6,738 nucleotides of DNA from assembly GCA_030595015.1 (NCBI GenBank), contig JAUVDZ010000063.1:1-6738 (forward strand). Direction: 5' to 3'. The stretch is from Candidatus Peregrinibacteria bacterium (GTDB lineage Bacteria; Patescibacteriota; Gracilibacteria; UBA1369; PNNO01). The translations under genes and the position numbers were made by a program. The notes under the pieces are model-generated. The model made no database searches, was not told the DNA's origin, and saw only the letters and a list, made by a program, of their open reading frames with translations. Numbering within the stretch: the stretch's first letter is position 1; the number at the start of each line of letters is the position of its first letter. Shown here in pieces: positions 1-6,004 of this stretch.

Positions 1-1682
1 ACGGTTGGTTTATATGAAGGAAGCAGGAATACCTCCTGCCCCTTTTTTGCTTTGAAGGTTTTGGTTTCTTCTTTAATCATTTTATCTTCGATGTAAGAAA
101 TAGTGATACTAATGTCGACATCTCTATTAAATACAAGATGATGAGTTGTTCCATAATATCCAGGATTGTCTGGATCTTCCCCATAATCTGCAACTACGTC
201 GTAACAGTCGGTGTGATCTTCATAAACTTTTCCAGTTTTTGGATCAGTGAACGCAGATAATTCCGGTTTTTCAAATAAGTGACTTACAAAGTGATTGAAT
301 GGATCGTTGTTATAAGCAGGCATAATTCGTTCAGCATCAACTTGTATTTCTTCAGGTGTAGCATTTGGATGGTCTAATGTGCCTGTTTGAAAACTGAAAG
401 TTATGTAAGTTGCATCAATATTAGATTCATCAACTATGCCACCTTTAACCTCCGTTTCATGTTGTCTTTTATTGAAAGGAGTAGCAGTGCCTGCTAAATT
501 TTCTGCATATTCTTTTTTAATTGTAATCCCAGGGAATTTATTACATATTTCATCTCCTAAGTGAGAAATTAAGGTTGGTTTTTCTTTTGTAGAATGGAAT
601 CTTCTACCATCTAAACTTTGAAAAGTAGCAGATCTTGGCTTTATGTCTAAAGGTAGTTCTAAGCCATTATCAAGCCAATCTAAGAGCTCAGCATCAGTTT
701 TTTTGAATCCAAAATATCTTGCTAAAGCATATTTTAAAATACTTTCAACTGGTTTGCCGTCATGCCTTTTTAATGTATCTGATATAAATGAAAAGAATGC
801 TTTTTCAATCTTTAAAAAAGCTCGATCTTCATTGTCGGTAAACCTTTTTTCATGGAGTTCGACAAATTCCACAAACTCTTTCCATGGGTGGTCCTCTCCC
901 AAAGTTTCAGAACGCAAACCTTTGAGTTGGTTTCTAATTCTTTTCAGGATTGCATTAAATGTTAAATGCAACATTGCTCCACTAACATCAACAAGGTCCA
1001 ACTCAATACTTGCAAGCTTGTTCGGCCCAAGATTATTAAGCTTTCCTAGACGCAATTGATTAAGTAATTTTAAAATAATATCTTTGATTTTATCCCCAGT
1101 CCCAGGGCCAAGCTCAACAATTCGAAGATCTTTTGCATGTTTATGCCAAACAGTTCTAATTATTTCATTAATTGATGCAAGTATCATTTCTTTATCTAAT
1201 TTTACTCCCCTGTATTCTTCGGATTCGCTTACATCTAACCAAGGTTCAATATTTCGATATAAAGTATGTGACTGCAATCTAAGTTGCTGTTTTCCCGAGC
1301 TTTCAGCATTTTTGTTTAAAGGAGCCAAAGCGGCTATTAAATCGTGTTTTTGAGCTTCGGTCCTTTCATTGTCAACACCTTTAATTATATCTTGTCTATC
1401 ACCTGTTGTTTCTTTTGGAGCTTTTTTCCCATCTCTTTGATTTCTGGATCTTATGCGCTTATAAGCTTCTTCTTTTGTAACACCATGCCTTTCCATTATT
1501 TGGAAGGCTTCAAGGTCCCATTCTTCTAACATTTCCTGACGTAATCTAACAACTTCCTGACCAGTTTCCCGATCATCATCAAAATCATTTGCAGTTGAAC
1601 CCCCTTCTCCCGTCACTTCTTCAATAACAGCAGGTCTGAGCTTATCATCATCTGGTTTGTCTGGGCCTTTTCTGTTCGGCAT
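1..1682 (-). CDS. Putative SAM-dependent methyltransferase, EgtD-like but oversized; 3' end outside window
   Basis: The minus-strand frame starts at an ATG (bases 1682-1680) and stays open for 560 codons to the left edge. Motif I of class I methyltransferases, IVELGPGTGDK, is at residues 188-198. An acidic-ribose motif, LVDVSGAML, is at 230-238. A possible third core strand, YITFSFQTGT, is at 426-435. The visible end reads GQEVFLLPSYKPT (548-560), like the closing GE-x-TE-S-x-K segment of histidine-specific methyltransferases (EgtD, Methyltransf_33). That family makes trimethylhistidine for ergothioneine and is usually about 320 residues. Here residues 1-180 are an acidic, charged region with no domain I recognise, and about 150 extra residues separate the second and third motifs. 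No signal peptide or membrane segment is visible, so it is probably cytoplasmic. No EgtB-like partner is in the window. The reading frame is certain and the methyltransferase fold likely; EgtD kinship is tentative and the substrate unknown. No Shine-Dalgarno precedes the ATG. Confidence 0.72.
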   Translation of the reverse strand, partial: MPNRKGPDKPDDDKLRPAVIEEVTGEGGSTANDFDDDRETGQEVVRLRQEMLEEWDLEAFQIMERHGVTKEEAYKRIRSRNQRDGKKAPKETTGDRQDIIKGVDNERTEAQKHDLIAALAPLNKNAESSGKQQLRLQSHTLYRNIEPWLDVSESEEYRGVKLDKEMILASINEIIRTVWHKHAKDLRIVELGPGTGDKIKDIILKLLNQLRLGKLNNLGPNKLASIELDLVDVSGAMLHLTFNAILKRIRNQLKGLRSETLGEDHPWKEFVEFVELHEKRFTDNEDRAFLKIEKAFFSFISDTLKRHDGKPVESILKYALARYFGFKKTDAELLDWLDNGLELPLDIKPRSATFQSLDGRRFHSTKEKPTLISHLGDEICNKFPGITIKKEYAENLAGTATPFNKRQHETEVKGGIVDESNIDATYITFSFQTGTLDHPNATPEEIQVDAERIMPAYNNDPFNHFVSHLFEKPELSAFTDPKTGKVYEDHTDCYDVVADYGEDPDNPGYYGTTHHLVFNRDVDISITISYIEDKMIKEETKTFKAKKGQEVFLLPSYKPT

Positions 1683-1708
1683 CGTAAAAATATATTTAAA
1701 AGGTTGCT

Positions 1709-1738
1709 ATTTTAAAATAAATATAGGGTTCTTGTCAA
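1709..1738 (-). promoter_or_regulatory. Sigma70-type promoter of the methyltransferase gene
   Basis: Read on the minus strand, a perfect -35 box TTGACA (1738-1733) is followed after 18 bases by TAAAAT (1714-1709); with 17-base spacing the box would be TTAAAA. Transcription would start near 1702, giving a 5' leader of about 20 bases without a ribosome binding site. A second -10-like TATATT (1694-1689) sits exactly 6 bases before the ATG and could give a leaderless transcript, but its -35 (TTTTAA) is poor. Confidence 0.6.
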
Positions 1739-1763
1739 GCGTCATTGTATGCATTTTTAATAT
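1732..1763 (+). promoter_or_regulatory. Weak candidate promoter for ispG-dxr
   Basis: TTGTCA (1732-1737) overlaps the -35 of the divergent gene because the site CTTGTCAAG is an inverted repeat. On the plus strand, TTTAAT (1756-1761) follows at 18 bases and TAATAT (1758-1763) at 20 bases. Neither combination is ideal. If real, the ispG leader would be about 90 bases. I see nothing else definite in 1764-1857: no riboswitch-like fold and no small gene. Confidence 0.25.
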
Positions 1764-1857
1764 GAACACAAGTAACTCGACTAGCTTTTTCTCTTCTTTA
1801 TTTCAAACATACATTTGTGGTAAGGTAAGAACCTGCAAAATTTTAATCTTAAGGATT

Positions 1858-2928
1858 TTGGGTAGTCGAAAAAATCATAAAAGGACAAGAGCTGTAAAGC
1901 TTGGAGATAAGCTAATAATTGGCGATCAACAGCCAATTTTAATTCAATCTATGTGTACAACAAAAACTTATGATTGGAAGTCTACGGTTGAACAAATTCA
2001 GGAAGTAGAAGCTGAAAAATGTGATATTATGAGAGTTTCTGTTCCTGACTTAGAATCAGCAAAAGCACTTGACAATATAAAAAAACATGTTGCAATGCCT
2101 ATTGTTGCTGATATTCACTTTGATTACAATTTAGCAATCAAATCTTTAGAATATGGTGCTGATAAAATCCGCATCAATCCTGGTAATCTTGGCGGAGAAG
2201 AGCGGTTTGTTGAGGTCATCAAAGCTGCTAAAAAGTTAAATAAAGCAATGAGAATCGGAATCAATTCAGGTTCAATGGAAAACGAACTTCTTGAAAAATA
2301 TGGGTACCCAAGCGCAGAAGCAATGGTTGAGTCAGCAATGAATGCCATTAAAATTGCAGAAGCCCATGATTATCACGATATTGTTATCTCTTTAAAATCA
2401 ACAGAAGTAGAAGACGCCATTAAGGCATATCGATTATTTTCAGAAAAATCTGACTACCCACTTCACGTAGGAATGACCGAAGCAGGCACTTTAATTCCAG
2501 GAATTGCAAAAAATGCAATCGGCATTGGAACGCTTCTACAAGATGGAATCGGAGATACTATCAGGGTTTCAATGACAGCAGATCCGGTTGAACAGGTAAT
2601 TGCAGCAAAAGAAATTTTAAAAGCACTTCACTTATATGATAAAGAGCCAACCGTAATATCGTGTCCTACATGTGCACGAACAGAAATTGATGTGAAGAGC
2701 CTTGCTGAGCAAGTTCGTGAACGTACTCTTCATATAGAAAAACCTATTAAAATCACAGTCCTTGGCTGTGCAGTTAATGGCCCAGGAGAAGCAAAAGAGG
2801 CAGATTATGGAATTGCAGGAGGCAGGCAAAAAGGAGTACTTTATAGAAAAGGAAAAATATACAAAGTTCTGCCAGAAGATCAGTTGCTAGACGAACTTAT
2901 ACGATTAATCGAAGAAGATAATGTCTAA
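1858..2928 (+). CDS. ispG: 4-hydroxy-3-methylbut-2-enyl diphosphate synthase (flavodoxin/ferredoxin)
   Basis: IspG (GcpE) is the cytosolic [4Fe-4S] enzyme that converts methylerythritol 2,4-cyclodiphosphate to HMBPP, the penultimate MEP-pathway step. Family landmarks run the full length: IQSMCTTKTYD near the N-terminus, VADIHFDYNLA, IRINPGN, GMTEAGTLIPG and GIGDTIRVSM. The cluster ligands are SCPTC (Cys269, Cys272) and GCAVNGPGEA (Cys304, Glu311), within one residue of the E. coli numbering (270, 273, 305, 312) if translation starts at TTG 1858. That gives 356 residues, normal for the short two-domain bacterial form. The start is uncertain: no ATG lies near the conserved beginning. TTG 1858 has AAGGA only 2 bases upstream, and the nearest in-frame ATG upstream (1762) would add 32 poorly conserved residues. 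The end overlaps dxr by 8 bases, so the two are probably cotranscribed and translationally coupled. Function is secure; the start is not. Confidence 0.95.
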   Translation: MGSRKNHKRTRAVKLGDKLIIGDQQPILIQSMCTTKTYDWKSTVEQIQEVEAEKCDIMRVSVPDLESAKALDNIKKHVAMPIVADIHFDYNLAIKSLEYGADKIRINPGNLGGEERFVEVIKAAKKLNKAMRIGINSGSMENELLEKYGYPSAEAMVESAMNAIKIAEAHDYHDIVISLKSTEVEDAIKAYRLFSEKSDYPLHVGMTEAGTLIPGIAKNAIGIGTLLQDGIGDTIRVSMTADPVEQVIAAKEILKALHLYDKEPTVISCPTCARTEIDVKSLAEQVRERTLHIEKPIKITVLGCAVNGPGEAKEADYGIAGGRQKGVLYRKGKIYKVLPEDQLLDELIRLIEEDNV

Positions 2929-3910
2929 AAATCTTATCATCATTGGCTCTACAGGCAATATTGGAACCCAGACTCTTGAGGTTGTTCGTGCTAATTCAGA
3001 TGATTTCACAATTGTTGGACTTGTTGCACATTCAAATCAAACAGCTTTAGATAGCCAGGTTGAAGAATTTAAACCCAAATATGGTGGAACTCTTTGCAAT
3101 GAAGAGCTCATAAAAATGATTACCCAACTTGATGTTGATGTTGTTTTATTTGCTTGTCGCACAGCGAATCACATTGAGGCATTAAAGGTAGCGATTAAAG
3201 CAAACAAGCACATTGCAATTGCAAATAAAGAAATGATTGTAGAGCATGGAGAAGAGATCATGCCTTTGGTTAAGCAACACGATTGTATTTTTATTCCAGT
3301 TGATTCTGAACATAATGCAATTTTTCAAATCCTTCAAAATCACAAGCACGATGAAATTGAAAAAATCATACTTCCTTGTTCTGGAGGAGCTGTTTATAAT
3401 TCAGATTTAAACAATGTGACACCTAAAAAAGCGCTCGATCATCCAAAGTGGAATATGGGCAAGAAAATTACAATTGATTCAGCAACTTTAATGAATAAAG
3501 CTATTGAGATTATTGAAGCGAAATATCTGTTCGATCTCGAGCCGGATCAGATTGAAGTTTTGGTTCATCCTGAATGTATTGTTCACGGAATTGTTCAGTT
3601 CAAAGACGGAAGTTCAATTGCACATATGGGATTCCCAGATATGAAAATACCTATTTCTCATGCGCTTTATTATCCCGAGGTTAAGCAAAACACTTTCCCT
3701 CGCGTAGATCTTAAAAATACAACTTTAACATTTCTTGAACCTGATACGAAAAAGTTCCCTTCAATAGATTTTGCTTACAATGCACTTAGAAAGCATGGCG
3801 ACTATCCAAAAAAACTTTCACAGGCTAACAATGAAGCTGTAGATAAGTTTTTAAACGGAGAAATTAAGTTCAATGAGATATTTGAACATGTAGCGAAAAA
3901 CACCTTCTAG
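2921..3910 (+). CDS. dxr: 1-deoxy-D-xylulose 5-phosphate reductoisomerase, compact form
   Basis: DXR (IspC) rearranges and reduces deoxyxylulose 5-phosphate to methylerythritol 4-phosphate with NADPH and a divalent metal, the first committed MEP step. Visible are the dinucleotide loop GSTGNIG (residues 9-15), ANKE (101-104), the metal and substrate segment PVDSEHNAIFQ (Asp128, Glu130), SGG (154-156), HPKWNMGKKI (His174, Trp177) and SATLMNKAIE (Glu196, third metal ligand). At 329 residues it is well short of E. coli DXR (398). About 22 residues are missing before ANKE, where the usual G-x-x-G-L-x-P-T loop is replaced by FACRTANHIEAL (77-88). The C-terminus stops just after the ANE-like helix (QANNEAV, 301-307), about 35 residues early. 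The ATG lies inside the end of ispG, with only a weak purine stretch (GAAGAAG) upstream. The catalytic set is intact, so it is probably active, though DXR-like proteins of altered function exist. Confidence 0.9.
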   Translation: MSKNLIIIGSTGNIGTQTLEVVRANSDDFTIVGLVAHSNQTALDSQVEEFKPKYGGTLCNEELIKMITQLDVDVVLFACRTANHIEALKVAIKANKHIAIANKEMIVEHGEEIMPLVKQHDCIFIPVDSEHNAIFQILQNHKHDEIEKIILPCSGGAVYNSDLNNVTPKKALDHPKWNMGKKITIDSATLMNKAIEIIEAKYLFDLEPDQIEVLVHPECIVHGIVQFKDGSSIAHMGFPDMKIPISHALYYPEVKQNTFPRVDLKNTTLTFLEPDTKKFPSIDFAYNALRKHGDYPKKLSQANNEAVDKFLNGEIKFNEIFEHVAKNTF

Positions 3911-3937
3911 CATTGCAAAAACGGCTGGTTTATGCTA
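3908..3937. repeat. Inverted repeat across the dxr end and the next promoter
   Basis: TAGCAT (3908-3913) is matched by ATGCTA (3932-3937), and inside them AAAC (3919-3922) pairs with GTTT (3928-3931). The left arm contains the dxr stop codon and the first base of the -35 box; the right arm touches the -10 region. No T-run follows, so it is not a standard terminator. It could be an operator, a weak 3'-end hairpin or chance. Confidence 0.35.
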
Positions 3938-3946
3938 ATATATAAT
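3913..3946 (+). promoter_or_regulatory. Sigma70-type promoter of the SGNH hydrolase gene
   Basis: TTGCAA (3913-3918) is followed after 17 bases by TAATAT (3936-3941), which is preceded by TGC and so reads as an extended -10 box. A perfect TATAAT (3941-3946) overlaps it but has 22-base spacing from the same -35. Transcription would start about 3948-3953, leaving a leader of 13-18 bases. The leader (ATTCTTTGAATTTATTTT) is AT-rich and has no Shine-Dalgarno. The gene therefore probably has its own promoter separate from ispG-dxr. Confidence 0.65.
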
Positions 3947-3965
3947 GATTCTTTGAATTTATTTT

Positions 3966-5039
3966 ATGGCAACCCAAAATCCAAAAAAATCAGCAAAAAA
4001 GCCAGCAGCGCCAGAGGCTCCAAAAAAGTCAGCATTAGAACTTAAAATTGAGAAAACTGCTGCAAGGCGTGACAATGTGACTCGCAGACTTACATCCCGT
4101 TTGATATCGTCAACAAAAACAGTTGATAAGTTAGTTGTAGATGCATGTAGATTCGCTAATATTACTCCTCCAACAAAAGGAGCAACATTAGCCCCTTTTG
4201 TTTATAAGCTTCAAAAAAAAGTATGTAAATTTCAGGATGCAGATAATGCAAGAGGACGCGACGGTATGCTTGGTCCTATCACTTTTGCGGCCTTAATAAA
4301 AGCGATTCCTCAATTAAAAGTATATTCAAAAGAAGCAAGAACAGCAAAATTTAAGCAAAAAAGACGGCAAATGACTCAAAAAGCTGGTCTTCCAAAACCT
4401 CCTGAAAAACAAAAACCTCCTGCTAAAAAAGAAAGAGCCCCTGAAGCAAAGGAAGGAGCAATTACACCAGAAAAAACAGCTCTAATTGGTGACTCTTTAA
4501 CTGTTCAATTCGGAAAATATTTTTATAAGGGAACACCAAAATACAAAGAAAATCTTAATAAAAATTACAAAGGCGGTCGTCGAATAGATACAATGCGGAA
4601 AAAGCTTGAAAAGAATTGTCCAATGGCTGAAGCATATGTTTTAGGCGCTGCAGCTAACAATATTGTTGGTCATAGTGTTGATAGAATTGAAGGAGAATTT
4701 AAAAAAATCTTAGCAATATTAAAAAGTAAAAATCCAAATGCTAGAATCGTCTTACTGACTCTTCACGGTGATAACACTAAATATTGGCACAGTGCTCCAA
4801 AACGCATAATAAAGAAAATGCTTGATTTAAACCGTAGGCTGAGGGTACTAGCTGACGCAAATCCAAAAATAACTTTGATTGATATCAGACATAAGATTAA
4901 ACAAGCTGAAGCTGAAGGACACAGAATGCTTGCTCCTGATAAGCTACACTATAATCGAAGGGGTTCAAAAGCGGTTGCAGGCCTTATTAAAGACGAACTT
5001 CAAAATGGGCAGCATGGCATATTAACAGATTATGCATAA
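3966..5039 (+). CDS. SGNH/GDSL-family hydrolase with peptidoglycan-binding-like N-terminal segment
   Basis: The 357-residue protein has a Lys/Ala/Pro-rich start (1-22), a mixed helical region, and a segment at about 75-112 (LQKKVCKFQ ... DGMLGPITFAALIK) resembling the DGxxGPxT repeat of PG_binding_1 domains. A basic Pro/Lys-rich linker (143-165) leads to an SGNH domain at about 171-345. Block I is ALIGDSLTV with nucleophile Ser177. Block II is probably YKGGRRIDTM with Gly203/204. Block III is GAAANN (227-232), in place of the usual G-x-N-D. Block V is DKLH (Asp325, His328), completing the triad. SGNH enzymes are esterases, lipases or O-acetyl-group hydrolases/transferases; a wall or glycan substrate is inferred from the binding segment and the glycosyltransferases downstream. 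No signal peptide or membrane helix is visible, which is odd for a wall protein. The ATG is well placed behind a strong promoter. The exact substrate is unknown. Confidence 0.82.
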   Translation: MATQNPKKSAKKPAAPEAPKKSALELKIEKTAARRDNVTRRLTSRLISSTKTVDKLVVDACRFANITPPTKGATLAPFVYKLQKKVCKFQDADNARGRDGMLGPITFAALIKAIPQLKVYSKEARTAKFKQKRRQMTQKAGLPKPPEKQKPPAKKERAPEAKEGAITPEKTALIGDSLTVQFGKYFYKGTPKYKENLNKNYKGGRRIDTMRKKLEKNCPMAEAYVLGAAANNIVGHSVDRIEGEFKKILAILKSKNPNARIVLLTLHGDNTKYWHSAPKRIIKKMLDLNRRLRVLADANPKITLIDIRHKIKQAEAEGHRMLAPDKLHYNRRGSKAVAGLIKDELQNGQHGILTDYA

Positions 5040-5050
5040 ACAGGTATAAT
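5022..5050 (+). promoter_or_regulatory. Strong promoter predicted to give a leaderless mRNA
   Basis: TTAACA (5022-5027) and a perfect TATAAT (5045-5050) are separated by 17 bases. The -10 box ends 6 bases before the ATG at 5057, so transcription is expected to start at or within a base or so of the A of the start codon. The -35 lies inside the last codons of the SGNH gene. No Shine-Dalgarno is present between the promoter and the ATG (CGGGCC). Confidence 0.72.
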
Positions 5051-5056
5051 CGGGCC

Positions 5057-6001
5057 ATGATTAAAACTGCTATTGGGATTATTTCCTATAACGACAAACA
5101 TTATCTTGAGAAGAGTCTGCCGATTTTGAGCAGTCTGCCTCACACTAAAATCACAATTCTTGATAATGCTGAGAATGAGGAAATTCGTAAATTTATAGAG
5201 CGTGAGTACCCTGACGTGAATTTTATTCGTCATTCTGATGGTAATTTGGGATTCGGGCGCGGGCATAATTACCTCGCCCTTAAATCTGAGCCTTCTGAGT
5301 ACTATTTTTGTCTTAATAGTGATATTTTATTAGATCCAAAGGGATTCGAAGCTTGTGTTAAATATCTTGATTCGCACGCTGAAACTTGCATGGTTTCATC
5401 AAAATTATACTATTGGGATTTCGAAAAAAATGAGAAAACCAACATAATTGATACTTTTGGAATTGTGGGTAATCAGGCACATCACTTTTGGGATCGTGGA
5501 CAGGGCAAGGAGGACAAGGGGCAATTCGACAATGCTATTAATAATATTTTTGGAATTTCAGGAGCAGCTTTTATTATTCGACGTTCGTGTATCGATAAAT
5601 TGTATGGTTCGAGTAATCAGATTTTTGATGAGAATTTCTTTATGTACAAAGAGGATATAGACCTTGCATATCGAATGCGATGGCTTGGAATGGGTATCCA
5701 ATTTTTGCCAGACACTTTAGGATATCACGATAGAACTGTTAGCAAGAAAACAAAAAAATCGCTCCATGAAGCTAAAAACAGCTATCGAAATCATATCTTG
5801 ATGTTGCGAAATAACTTCACAAATAAATATAAACTCGGATTTAAATATCACACGATTGTTTATGAAATAATTAAAGTAATGTATTATCTTTTTCGAAATC
5901 CAAAAATCCTTGCAGAATTTAAAAAAGCCTTTAAAATAAAGATCCATAAAAGTGAACGAAAAATTGAATCTAAAAAAATGCAAAAATATTTTCTAAGATA
6001 A
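5057..6001 (+). CDS. Family 2 glycosyltransferase (rhamnosyltransferase-like, GT-A fold)
   Basis: This 314-residue protein has the pattern of WbbL-type GT2 enzymes, which move a sugar from a nucleotide donor onto a lipid-linked or polysaccharide acceptor at the cytoplasmic face of the membrane. It opens with the first Rossmann-like strand (AIGIISYND) and a short strand ending in LDNAE. NLGFGRGHN (63-71) is the donor loop, and LNSD (86-89) stands where the metal/donor DxD motif lies. ISGAAFIIRR (167-176) is the acceptor-site segment. FFMYKEDIDLAYR (194-206) carries the likely catalytic base Asp200, and a metal-contacting His224 follows. The last 85 residues are strongly basic with an aromatic/aliphatic stretch (HTIVYEIIKVMYYLF), likely for membrane-surface association rather than a transmembrane helix. 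It has its own promoter and is followed after 3 bases by a second GT2 gene. Family is sure; sugar and acceptor cannot be read from sequence. Confidence 0.9.
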   Translation: MIKTAIGIISYNDKHYLEKSLPILSSLPHTKITILDNAENEEIRKFIEREYPDVNFIRHSDGNLGFGRGHNYLALKSEPSEYYFCLNSDILLDPKGFEACVKYLDSHAETCMVSSKLYYWDFEKNEKTNIIDTFGIVGNQAHHFWDRGQGKEDKGQFDNAINNIFGISGAAFIIRRSCIDKLYGSSNQIFDENFFMYKEDIDLAYRMRWLGMGIQFLPDTLGYHDRTVSKKTKKSLHEAKNSYRNHILMLRNNFTNKYKLGFKYHTIVYEIIKVMYYLFRNPKILAEFKKAFKIKIHKSERKIESKKMQKYFLR

Positions 6002-6004
6002 ATT

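Noticed and set aside
23..48. Terminator-like hairpin GCAGGA-ATACC-TCCTGC followed by CCC and six T.
   Set aside because: It lies inside conserved codons of the methyltransferase C-terminus and faces the plus strand, where no gene in the window ends. It could serve a gene entering from the left only if that gene overlapped, which cannot be seen.
643..1529. Plus-strand open frames opposite the left gene (643-1059, 1084-1353, 1344-1529).
   Set aside because: They are antisense to a continuous 560-codon minus-strand frame with methyltransferase motifs; their Ser/Phe/Leu-rich products are typical shadow translations.
1657..1857. Longer ispG beginning at ATG 1657.
   Set aside because: It would overlap the divergent gene by 26 bases, run through that gene's promoter and add 67 residues unlike any IspG N-terminus.
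1683..1857. Riboswitch or small RNA in the divergent gap.
   Set aside because: The gap is AT-rich and holds only promoter-like elements; no stable stem-loops or known motif were seen.
2124..2829. Minus-strand open frames within ispG (2124-2348, 2632-2829).
   Set aside because: They lie wholly within conserved ispG coding sequence and show no motif or ribosome binding site.
5994..6004. TAAGAT 5 bases before the second glycosyltransferase ATG as a separate leaderless promoter.
   Set aside because: No acceptable -35 box lies at 16-18 bases upstream; readthrough from the preceding gene is simpler.
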